Positions 1 to 6,926 of a stretch of DNA of 7,827 nt are shown in pieces. The DNA is taken from contig JAQBZS010000314.1 of the NCBI GenBank assembly GCA_027622115.1, positions 1 to 7,827 on the forward strand, given 5' to 3'. The number at the start of each line of letters is the position of its first letter. Within the stretch, counting starts at the first letter, position 1. Below the pieces are notes generated by a model, which was given only the letters and a program-made list of their open reading frames with translations, was not told where the DNA came from and did no database searches. The stretch is from Planctomycetota bacterium. GTDB taxonomy: Bacteria; Planctomycetota; Planctomycetia; Planctomycetales; Planctomycetaceae. Made by a program: the position numbers and the translations under genes.

Positions 1-15
1 CCGGTGCCCGCTGCG

Positions 16-59
16 CTCGAAAACTCGCTTGTTTCAAGCTCGACTCTCGCTTGTTTAAG
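16..59. repeat. Short imperfect tandem repeat, two copies
   Basis: Two adjacent imperfect copies lie at 16-38 and 39-59. Each begins CTCGA and contains the identical 11-mer CTCGCTTGTTT (24-34 and 46-56), followed by CAAG or AAG. I see no open reading frame that explains it. It lies just left of the larger inverted repeat and may be part of the same repeat-rich intergenic island, or the tail of an element that starts outside the window. Function unknown. Confidence 0.55.
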
Positions 60-98
60 GGCTAGGGTGCCTGTCCCGCTTTTTCAGATAGTCTCTAA

Positions 99-253
99 GC
101 TAAGTTCGAGTTTGTCACATTTTGGGGGATCGGGGTCAGGCTTACGGCTTTCAGATTTGGCGGTTTGACATTCTTGATGAAGCCAAAGTCCACTGCCCGC
201 CAAATCTGAAAGACGTAAACCCGACCCCGGAAAGTGACAAACTCGAACTAAGC
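99..253. repeat. Long imperfect inverted repeat, REP/MITE-like palindromic element
   Basis: The left arm (99-163) and right arm (197-253) are reverse complements with a few mismatches and about 8 nt of indel. Two 16-nt blocks pair perfectly: the outer block 103-118 with 234-249 (AGTTCGAGTTTGTCAC) and the inner block 148-163 with 197-212 (CTTTCAGATTTGGCGG). Between the blocks the left arm carries GGGGTCAGG and the right arm the complementary CGACCCC, with TTACG-like bases beside them. The loop is 164-196. No transposase gene is present, so the element would be non-autonomous. GGGGTCAGG-type hairpins are known around REP-associated tyrosine transposases (RAYTs); linking this copy to a RAYT is inference. 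Folded as RNA it could also act as a strong hairpin upstream of the lipoprotein operon. The alternative is a remnant of an insertion-sequence end pair. Confidence 0.75.
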
Positions 254-310
254 ACTGCACTCCGTGTCGGGTGGTGTGCATTCAAAGATCAGTCGGCACT
301 TCCATACTCG

Positions 311-357
311 GTTGCTGCCGGTGCAACGGCCATCTTACATTTTGCCTTCGAAGCAAA
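311..357. promoter_or_regulatory. Pair of TTGC-N7-GCAA dyads upstream of the lipoprotein operon
   Basis: Two small dyads share one format. GTTGC at 311-315 pairs with GCAAC at 323-327, and TTTGC at 341-345 pairs with GCAAA at 353-357. Both have 5-bp arms and a 7-nt centre, and they start exactly 30 bp apart, close to three helical turns. The second dyad also contains the palindrome TTCGAA in its centre. They sit 100-150 bp upstream of the operon start at 458, where an operator could lie. No convincing -35/-10 pair was found beside them. Arms this short can arise by chance, so an operator role is speculative. Confidence 0.25.
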
Positions 358-457
358 GTCTTCAAGGTGCGTTTGATCTATTGTCCCCGCTTCGGTGGAA
401 ACACGACTGAACAGCAACTTCCTGCGAATGCAAACCAAGAATGCGGAGAGTCAGACA

Positions 458-1234
458 ATGAAACGAACCGTTTTGGCAGCGATAATTTTGATCACGGGAT
501 GCACTCGGTGGCTTGAAGCCAGCGACCACAACGGCATCTACGCCTTGATTGAACAGGTGACATTGACGGGCGCGGATTCCGCCGCCGAAACGATTCAAGT
601 TCGCGGCAGTTTCGCACTCGCCAAGGGGACTCGCGAATATCACCCGCCGAAATACGGTTACCTGTATTTCCAACTGCGAGACGGCAAGGAAGACGTTTGC
701 CGCAAGGAATGGGCCGATCTCAAACGCGTGGCGGGGACCGGCGAAATTGTTTCGTTCGGTGGTCGGTATGATCGAGATCGGCAGCCGGCAAAACTCGGGC
801 GAGTCCGCAACTTGACCGAGAATCCGACGAAGCCGAATGAGTATCCGCTCAATTTCGGCGTGAACCGTGTTCGGGCGTCGGACTATTCTCCGATTCGCAA
901 TCTGCGCTATTTCGCGACTCCGAAAACGCCGACTCATAACGCGTCCGTCACGACAGGTCGCGTCGATCTGGTCGCCAATCCCGTGGCCGCGGGTTCAAAG
1001 GACGTGCAGTATTTCTTCGAGATCAAAACCGCGAAACGATCTCTGACAAGTCCCGCCGTTTCAGCCGGTAAGCAATTGCCGACTTGGTCGCCGGAGATCG
1101 AAATTAGCCCCGGTGAGAAATACACCTGGAGCGTCTGGACGGTCTCGCAGTTGAAGAACATCCGCACCCAGAAGGCCGAAGCGTGGAAGGGGCCGGTGGC
1201 GAGTTCGCAGTTTGTCGGGAAGTCGGCCCAATGA
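458..1234 (+). CDS. Putative lipoprotein of unknown function
   Basis: This is a 258-residue protein that I cannot assign to a named family. The start at 458 is chosen over in-frame ATGs at 395 and 428 for two reasons: GGAGAG at 445-450 lies 7 nt upstream, and translation from 458 begins with a classic lipoprotein signal (MKRT, a hydrophobic stretch, then the lipobox I-T-G-C with Cys15). It is therefore probably lipidated and exported. A type I signal peptide cut near residue 21 is the alternative. Residues about 25-135 form a compact domain with NGIYALIEQV near its start and GYLYFQL, EWADLK and VAGTG in the middle. Residues about 165-230 are beta-rich, with the pattern PGEKYTWSVWTV that resembles Ig- or FnIII-like folds; that resemblance is inferred by eye. 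There is no catalytic motif. Its stop overlaps the start of the desaturase-like gene (ATGA), so it is the first gene of a coupled three-gene operon and may be its envelope-side partner. Confidence 0.8.
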   Translation: MKRTVLAAIILITGCTRWLEASDHNGIYALIEQVTLTGADSAAETIQVRGSFALAKGTREYHPPKYGYLYFQLRDGKEDVCRKEWADLKRVAGTGEIVSFGGRYDRDRQPAKLGRVRNLTENPTKPNEYPLNFGVNRVRASDYSPIRNLRYFATPKTPTHNASVTTGRVDLVANPVAAGSKDVQYFFEIKTAKRSLTSPAVSAGKQLPTWSPEIEISPGEKYTWSVWTVSQLKNIRTQKAEAWKGPVASSQFVGKSAQ

Positions 1235-2352
1235 CCGCGTCCGCGAAGTCACTCGGACCGATCGCCCTCTTGCGGTATTCCGCTTGGGACGCTCTGTTCG
1301 TGGGGCTGGCCGTGGTACAGGGCGTGGTGCTCGTCAAGTTTCCCGGTGTGCTGGTGATTGGGATCGGGATCTGGTGGAACTCGAACACTGTCTCGCACGG
1401 ATTCATTCACAACCCGTTTTTTCGGGTGAGGATGCTAAACCGAATGTTTGCCGCGTATCTGACGGTGTTGTTGGGTTTCCCGCATGCATTGTGGCGGTCT
1501 CGGCATTTGGCGCATCACGCAGAAAGCCACACACAGAGTCACGCGCGTTGGCATTGGTCCGCGGAATTGGTGACACAAACTGGGTTGGTGATTCTCTTGT
1601 GGGGGGTATTGCTGTGGTTTGCGCCGATGTTCTGCTTGACGGTGTACGCACCGGGTTTTGCATTGGGCATGGCCCTGTGCGCGTTGCACGGTCACTACGA
1701 ACACGCGGTCGGAACCATCAGTTACCACGGGCGGCTGTACAATTTGGTGTTCTTCCACGACGGCTTCCACGTCGAACACCATGCACAGCCGAGCCGGCAC
1801 TGGAGTCGACTCGACAGCGCGGCCGGCCAAACTCAAACAAGTCGTTGGCCACCCGTGTTGCGTTGGCTGGATGTGTTCTCGTTGGAGTCGTTGGAACGGT
1901 TCGCGATGCGTTCCGCTCGGCTACGATGGTTTCTGCTGCGAAGTCACAAGCGGGCGTTTGAGCAACTGCTGCGCGATGAGGTGCTTCAAAGTAATTCGAT
2001 TCGCGTCGGTATCGTCGGCGGTGGGGTGTTTCCGCGGACGGCCATCGTATTGAGAGATTTGTTGCCAGCCGCGCAGATCACGGTCATTGATCTGAACCAC
2101 GGTAATCTTGAAACCGCCGCGCCGCTGATGCCGGCGGATGTCGATGTCGTACACGCCGCGTTTGATCCTCGGAAACACGCCGACTTTGACGTCTTGGTGT
2201 TCCCGTTGACGCTACGAGGCGATCGCGGGGTCTTGTATCAGAATCCGTCCGCACCGCTCGTATTGATCCATGACTGGATTTGGCGGCGACGCGGAACGAG
2301 CCGCGTGGTTTCGTGGTGGTTGTTGAAGCGGCTGAATTTGGTGAAGCCATGA
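1231..2352 (+). CDS. Fatty-acid-desaturase-like membrane protein fused to a C-terminal Rossmann (methyltransferase-like) domain
   Basis: This is a 373-residue protein. The start at 1231 forms an ATGA overlap with the preceding stop, and GGGAAG at 1217-1222 lies 8 nt upstream; the in-frame ATG at 1183 is inside the lipoprotein gene and is not preferred. Residues about 1-220 carry the histidine boxes of integral-membrane di-iron desaturases and hydroxylases: H56-GFI-H60, H92-LA-H95-H96 with H100, and H180-VE-H183-H184, plus an extra cluster H153-GHYE-H158. Hydrophobic segments lie at about 17-48, 72-87, 111-135 and 139-152. Such enzymes use a di-iron centre and O2 to desaturate or hydroxylate lipids. 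Residues about 257-350 look different: an IRVGIVGGGVFPRTA glycine-rich loop, then ITVIDLN ending a second strand with acidic D287, then DVDVV and FDVLVFPL strands. This matches a class I SAM-methyltransferase-type Rossmann fold and faintly recalls the GSGPLP loop of nicotianamine synthases. SAM binding and substrate are inferred. The gene overlaps the LtaS-like gene by another ATGA. Confidence 0.82.
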   Translation: MTASAKSLGPIALLRYSAWDALFVGLAVVQGVVLVKFPGVLVIGIGIWWNSNTVSHGFIHNPFFRVRMLNRMFAAYLTVLLGFPHALWRSRHLAHHAESHTQSHARWHWSAELVTQTGLVILLWGVLLWFAPMFCLTVYAPGFALGMALCALHGHYEHAVGTISYHGRLYNLVFFHDGFHVEHHAQPSRHWSRLDSAAGQTQTSRWPPVLRWLDVFSLESLERFAMRSARLRWFLLRSHKRAFEQLLRDEVLQSNSIRVGIVGGGVFPRTAIVLRDLLPAAQITVIDLNHGNLETAAPLMPADVDVVHAAFDPRKHADFDVLVFPLTLRGDRGVLYQNPSAPLVLIHDWIWRRRGTSRVVSWWLLKRLNLVKP

Positions 2353-4100
2353 GAGCGGCATCACTTGCAGGAGTTCTCGTCTTCGCCCGAATTCTGGTCC
2401 TGGCGGATCATCAGGTCGAATGGTCCGTGTGGACTCTGCCCGCGTTTCTGTGGCAAGACTTGTTGTTCGTGCTGTGCTTCGCGGCGATCGATGCGATCGT
2501 TCGCCGGGAGTGGCTGGGTTGGATGCTCTATGTCGCGAGCGTCGGCTACTCGGCGATCAATGTGCCCATCGCGCGGGCCGTGTCTTCGCCGTTGACCTGG
2601 CCGATGCTGCGAGCCACCGGCGGAGAGTTAGCCGATTCGATTACCTACTACGCCACGCCGCTCAACGTGGCGCTACTCGTCGGCGTGGCACTCGTGGCGG
2701 TCGGACTGCCTTTTGCCGCAGCAAGACTCAAGCCGCGTCCTCTGCAAATCGCCGCGACGTTGTCGCTGGTGATCGTGGTGATCGGACCATTCGCGGTCAC
2801 TCGCATCGATACGCGGGGCCATCATCGCAACGTCGTCTTCGCGCTCGTCATGACGGTCGTACCGCGAGTCGATGCCGAAGCCGCGGAAGCCGATTGGCGA
2901 GCAAGTCCGTTCAATCCGCCAGAAATCGCGGAACCGGTCGGTTTCGATGGAACATCGCTCGATCGGTATCGCGGGGTTGCGCGCGATCAAAACGTGGTGC
3001 TGGTCATTCTGGAATCCGTGGGAGCGCGCTATCTGAAACCCTACGGCGCCAATCGTGACCCGATGCCGCATCTCAGCGAGCTTGCCGAACGATCGATGCT
3101 GTTTGAAAACGCATACGTGGTTTATCCGGAAAGCATCAAGGGACTCGTGGCGATCCTGTCGTCGATCAGTCCGGCATTCGATTCCAAGGCCGAACAGTAC
3201 GAACACGTCGGCACGCGTTCGATCGCGAGCGAATTGTCGGATGCGGGATATCGCACGGGCCTCTTTCATTCGGGACGGTTCATGTATCTCGGCATGAATT
3301 CGGTGATTCGCGGTCGCGGCTTTGATGTCCTGGAAGACGCCGGCCATATCAGCGGCGAACACAATTCCAGTTTCGGCGTGGATGAGCCGTCAACCGTCAA
3401 ACGCGTGCTGTCGTGGATTGACGAATCTCCGGCGAACGAGCGGTTCTTCCTCACTTACATGCCGGTGGCCGGCCATCACCCCTACGACACACCCGAGCCT
3501 GGGCCGTATCCCGAAGACAACGACCTGGACCGCTACCACAATGCGATGCACTATGCCGATGAAGCGATCGGTCAATTGATTCGCGGACTACGGGATCGAA
3601 GCCTTGAACAAAATACACTGCTGATCGTGGTGGGCGATCACGGCCAAGCCTTCGGTCAACACGCGGACAATTTCGGCCATACGTTTTTTCTGTACGAGGA
3701 GAACATCCACGTACCGTTGATGATTGCCGCGCCGGCGATGCGGGATGCCGTCCGTGTGTCTCGCGTAGTGAGCGTCCTCGACGTGGCTCCCACCATCATG
3801 GAGTTATGCGGTCGAAGCGTGCCGACGGATTTCCAGGGGAGTTCGTTGCTCCACCCGCGCCAACAAATGGCGTTGTTTTTCACGGACTATTCGCTCGGAT
3901 TCCTGGGTCTGCGCGACGGCAAGTGGAAGTTGATCCATGAATTGGAATCCGGTCGATCAAACTTGTTCGACCTTGGTTCCGATCCCGACGAGCGGCACAA
4001 CGTGGCCGGGGATTCCCCTGAGCAAGCCGAGTCTTATCGCCAGCACTTGCTGAAATGGTGTGCCGCACAGCGAGCACTGCTTGAACAAGATGCTCACTAA
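2349..4100 (+). CDS. Membrane-bound sulfatase/LTA-synthase-superfamily enzyme
   Basis: This is a 583-residue protein. The start at 2349 forms an ATGA overlap with the desaturase gene, with GGTGA at 2340-2344 as a possible ribosome site; the upstream in-frame ATG at 2280 lies inside that gene. About five hydrophobic helices fill the N-terminus (near 4-19, 27-50, 55-78, 103-125 and 134-152), like LtaS-type proteins. The catalytic domain follows from about residue 214, probably outside the cytoplasmic membrane. Recognisable alkaline-phosphatase-superfamily sites are NVVLVILES with metal-ligand E222, probable nucleophile S262 in PESIKG, H376-H377 in AGHHPY, D430-H431 in VGDHG, and H444 in FGHTF, followed by YEENIHVPLMI. 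The sulfatase C-x-P-x-R formylglycine signature is absent, so a phospho-group transferase or phosphodiesterase role is more likely than sulfate-ester hydrolysis. Late motifs LRDGKWKLI and NLFDLGSDPDE are typical of the wider sulfatase fold. The substrate is unknown; the neighbouring desaturase-like gene suggests a lipid or lipid-linked polymer. This is the last gene of the operon. Confidence 0.85.
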   Translation: MRAASLAGVLVFARILVLADHQVEWSVWTLPAFLWQDLLFVLCFAAIDAIVRREWLGWMLYVASVGYSAINVPIARAVSSPLTWPMLRATGGELADSITYYATPLNVALLVGVALVAVGLPFAAARLKPRPLQIAATLSLVIVVIGPFAVTRIDTRGHHRNVVFALVMTVVPRVDAEAAEADWRASPFNPPEIAEPVGFDGTSLDRYRGVARDQNVVLVILESVGARYLKPYGANRDPMPHLSELAERSMLFENAYVVYPESIKGLVAILSSISPAFDSKAEQYEHVGTRSIASELSDAGYRTGLFHSGRFMYLGMNSVIRGRGFDVLEDAGHISGEHNSSFGVDEPSTVKRVLSWIDESPANERFFLTYMPVAGHHPYDTPEPGPYPEDNDLDRYHNAMHYADEAIGQLIRGLRDRSLEQNTLLIVVGDHGQAFGQHADNFGHTFFLYEENIHVPLMIAAPAMRDAVRVSRVVSVLDVAPTIMELCGRSVPTDFQGSSLLHPRQQMALFFTDYSLGFLGLRDGKWKLIHELESGRSNLFDLGSDPDERHNVAGDSPEQAESYRQHLLKWCAAQRALLEQDAH

Positions 4101-4182
4101 CTGCACCCTTCGTTACGGCGATACCGACGATAGTGGAATACATCCCCTTGATCACATTCTTACTTGCTCATCGTAACTTCTA

Positions 4183-4201
4183 GCCCGCTGCGATCGCGGG
4201 C
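4183..4201. terminator. Possible hairpin between convergent operons
   Basis: GCCCGC (4183-4188) and GCGGGC (4196-4201) form a perfect 6-bp GC stem with a 7-nt loop; the core also contains the palindrome GCGATCGC. It lies in the 138-bp gap between two convergent genes, where a bidirectional terminator is expected. No T-tract follows on either strand, so it is not a canonical intrinsic terminator. The rest of 4101-4238 shows nothing else I can support. Confidence 0.3.
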
Positions 4202-4238
4202 ATCTGAAGCTTGGCCACTGAATTCTCCGGTGATGAAA

Positions 4239-6920
4239 TCACTGCTTCCGAGCCCGCCGATTTCGCGCGCGTGCTTCGTTCAACCATTCCCGGTCCCGTG
4301 CCGTCGGATTCCTGACCGACTCGAATTCATCCAGCAATTGCCGCACCCGCTCCGTCCGATCGTCGGCTGCGCGCGTGTCGCCACAGGCCCGTTCGGCGAG
4401 TGCCAGATTGTGGTGTGCGTCGATGCGACCTTTTCGGTCGGCAATCCGTACGGCCCCGCTGCTTGCTATTTCATCGTGGACGCGGACCGCAGATTCGAAG
4501 TATCGACGCGCTTCATGAACTCGATGCAGCTTGACCAGCACCTCGCCAAGTCCCGCGGCGGCCGAGGCGAAGGCTCGTTGCGTGTCCGTGGACGTTGGCG
4601 ACACCGACAACTCGCGACCGAGCATGCGATGTGCCTCCTGGAAGTGATCGAGCGACGTGGGCAGTCGACCGGCATCCCGATCGTCCTCGCCGATTCGGAT
4701 CAACGCGATCGCCAGGTCTCGTTGTGCCGCCGGATCATCGGACCCAGCGGCGGCGAGTTCTCGAAAGATCGCGTAGGCACGGCGGTGGTGTGCTTCCGCT
4801 TCGGCGCGACGATTCTGTTCGCGGCACAACACCGCAAGCTTGAGCAGACGCACCGCCAGATCTCGCTGTAAGGTCGTGTCCGGTTCGACGGTGAGCAGCC
4901 CTTCGAGTTGGTCTACGCATTCGCGGTATTCGGCTTCGGCACGCGCGACGTCACCGAGTGATTCGAAGCCTGTTCCGATTTGGTCGAACGAAACCGCCAG
5001 ATTGCGAAGCGTTTTCCGATCGTCCGGCTTGACGGATTCGGCGATCACGCGAAGTAGTGATTTGGCTTGGTCGTACCACAATGTTGCCACCGGAGCGTTG
5101 GCTCGCTGCACCGCCACATCCGCCAAATGGATCAACGACATCACGCGACACTGCCGCACGGACAGCGTTTCCGCTGCCGGTTCCGGGAGATCGTCCAGCC
5201 GTTGGATCGCGTCTTGATAACAGCGTTCGGCCTTGTCCAATTCGCCGATCCTGACGAATACGTCTCCCAGGCGATTCTGTGCCAATGCTGTGCGGACACT
5301 AATGTCGCCCTGCACGTGCCCGTCGAATTGAATCTCGCCGAGGCCTTGGATCGCGATGGTCAGCAGCTCTTTGCGCAGCTCCAAGTGCTGATCGTCGTCG
5401 AGTTTGTCCTGCACTTCGAGCACCATCTGATCCATGGTCCGCATGACCAGATCGCGATGTTGGTTGGCGATCCGGCGTTCGCGTTTCGAAGACTCAAGCT
5501 GCACTTTCACGGCTGCGGCGGAATCCTTGAGTTGCTTGTTCGAAATCACCAAGGCACCCGAAAAGAACAGGCTGCCGAGGAAGCCGACGATCAGCAGCAG
5601 GTTCACCGCGATCGTCAGGCCGGCGATTTTGGGATTCCGGCGAATCCAGCGCCATGTGCGACCGACGACACCCACAGGCCGAGCCAGCACCGGTCGACCG
5701 TCGAGCCAGCGCGTGAGATCGGCCGCGAATTCGCCGGCCGACTGGTAGCGTTCGAGCGGACTCTTCGCCATCGCCTTCAGGCACACGGTTTCCAAATCGC
5801 GGGGAATGGCGTCGTTGAAATGCCGAGGTGGAATGGGGTCGTCGTGCTGGACTTGTTCGAGCACCATGCGGACGACGCCGCGAAACGGAATCTCGCCCGT
5901 CAGCAGAAAGTACAGCACGACACCGGTGCTGTAGACGTCCGATCTTCCATCCACGGTGTGGGGTGATTGAATCTGCTCGGGGCTCATGAAGGCCGGCGTT
6001 CCGGCGATCACGCCCTCGGTCGTCAGCGTGATGTCCTCGGAGTCCAAGCGAGCCAAGCCGAAGTCCGTCAGCTTCGCCCGATTCGTAATGCGTTCCATCA
6101 TGACGTTCGACGGTTTCACATCGCGATGCACGACATCGTGATCGTGGGCCGCCTGCAATCCGCCGGCGATTTGCACCACGATCGCGGCTGCTTCACCGGG
6201 CGGCACGACTCGCTCGCGGTCCAGTCGTTCTTGCAGTGATTCGCCGTCGATGTATTCGAGCACCAAGTACGGCGGGTACTTCGGATCGTTGGCGACTTCG
6301 TAAACGCGGACGACATGATCGTGTTCCAACTGCGCGGTCGCTCGGCCTTCGCGTTCGAAACGCAGTCGAGCCGTGGGAGTCAGCGTGAGTTCCCGGCGTA
6401 GAAACTTCAGGGCCACCGTGCGCTGCAAGCGTCGGTCGCGGGCGAGGTACAGGAATCCCGTGGCTCCGTATCCCAATTGTTGCAAGACGTCGAATTCGCC
6501 GATGCTCCCCAAGGGGGCCGCCGTGGATTTCGGGCCGGAAAACTGAATGCCGTCGGACTGGCCGAACCGATCCGCCACGCGAGTCACTTGATCCGGCGAC
6601 GCTCGCAAGCGATCCATCAATTGGGCGAGTTCCGGTTCGTCGAGCACTGCTTTTGAGGCTGCGTCGATGGATTGCGTAATCTCGTCGGGCAGCAAAGTCG
6701 AATCGGTTTGCAGGTTCCGCTCGGCGGTCTTCGTGCCGAAGCCATGGTCGGTTTGCGAGAACTGCAATTGCTGGGACGTGCCGTGAAATTCGGTCAATTC
6801 GTCGAGGACCGCTTGGCAGTGTTCACACTCGGCCAGATGCTCGCCGATGACTTCGCGAGCGGGATCGTCCAGTTGATCCGCCAGCAACTGATGCAACTTT
6901 TCGACTTCGGGGCAGTGCAT
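4239..6920 (-). CDS. Ser/Thr protein kinase with N-terminal zf-HC2 motif, one TM helix and C-terminal TPR region
   Basis: This 893-residue protein has four parts. Residues 1-45 form a zf-HC2-type anti-sigma zinc motif, with C3, H28, C32 and C35 as the ligand set (HLAEC-EH-C). Residues about 141-405 are a Hanks-type kinase with all key residues: glycine loop G150-YGATG, K172 in VALKF, helix-C E191, H265-R-D267-VKPSN, D286-F-G, and GTPAFMSPEQ at 307-316. Activation-loop Thr/Ser residues (for example T298, T300, T301) are possible phosphosites. A hydrophobic helix spans about 432-457, followed by a charged, probably coiled segment at 462-490. Residues about 540-865 are alpha-helical TPR-like repeats with motifs such as RLGDVFVRIGELDKAERCY, and would lie outside the membrane if the kinase is cytoplasmic (inference). 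The gene starts 6 nt after the sigma-factor stop, so the two are surely co-transcribed. No clear Shine-Dalgarno is seen. The zinc motif and the ECF neighbour suggest it senses signals and controls that sigma factor. Confidence 0.9.
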   Translation of the reverse strand: MHCPEVEKLHQLLADQLDDPAREVIGEHLAECEHCQAVLDELTEFHGTSQQLQFSQTDHGFGTKTAERNLQTDSTLLPDEITQSIDAASKAVLDEPELAQLMDRLRASPDQVTRVADRFGQSDGIQFSGPKSTAAPLGSIGEFDVLQQLGYGATGFLYLARDRRLQRTVALKFLRRELTLTPTARLRFEREGRATAQLEHDHVVRVYEVANDPKYPPYLVLEYIDGESLQERLDRERVVPPGEAAAIVVQIAGGLQAAHDHDVVHRDVKPSNVMMERITNRAKLTDFGLARLDSEDITLTTEGVIAGTPAFMSPEQIQSPHTVDGRSDVYSTGVVLYFLLTGEIPFRGVVRMVLEQVQHDDPIPPRHFNDAIPRDLETVCLKAMAKSPLERYQSAGEFAADLTRWLDGRPVLARPVGVVGRTWRWIRRNPKIAGLTIAVNLLLIVGFLGSLFFSGALVISNKQLKDSAAAVKVQLESSKRERRIANQHRDLVMRTMDQMVLEVQDKLDDDQHLELRKELLTIAIQGLGEIQFDGHVQGDISVRTALAQNRLGDVFVRIGELDKAERCYQDAIQRLDDLPEPAAETLSVRQCRVMSLIHLADVAVQRANAPVATLWYDQAKSLLRVIAESVKPDDRKTLRNLAVSFDQIGTGFESLGDVARAEAEYRECVDQLEGLLTVEPDTTLQRDLAVRLLKLAVLCREQNRRAEAEAHHRRAYAIFRELAAAGSDDPAAQRDLAIALIRIGEDDRDAGRLPTSLDHFQEAHRMLGRELSVSPTSTDTQRAFASAAAGLGEVLVKLHRVHEARRYFESAVRVHDEIASSGAVRIADRKGRIDAHHNLALAERACGDTRAADDRTERVRQLLDEFESVRNPTARDREWLNEARARNRRARKQ

Positions 6921-6926
6921 GTCGCA

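Noticed and set aside
1..457. CRISPR array or tRNA in the repeat-rich left end
   Set aside because: There are only two imperfect tandem units with no spacer pattern, and no cloverleaf-compatible set of arms or CCA-end was seen.
362..937. 191-codon minus-strand open frame across the lipoprotein gene and its upstream region
   Set aside because: Arg-rich translation with no domain; the plus-strand frame has a ribosome site, a lipobox and operon coupling.
1212..1961. 249-codon plus-strand frame overlapping the desaturase-like gene
   Set aside because: An Arg-rich out-of-frame shadow. The histidine boxes and ATGA start support the other frame.
2673..3362. 229-codon minus-strand open frame opposite the LtaS-like gene
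   Set aside because: It is antisense to conserved catalytic motifs and has no family signature.
5067..5966. 299-codon plus-strand open frame opposite the kinase gene
   Set aside because: It is antisense to the kinase/TM/TPR coding region, is His/Arg-rich in the way mirror frames of GC-rich genes are, and has no ribosome site.
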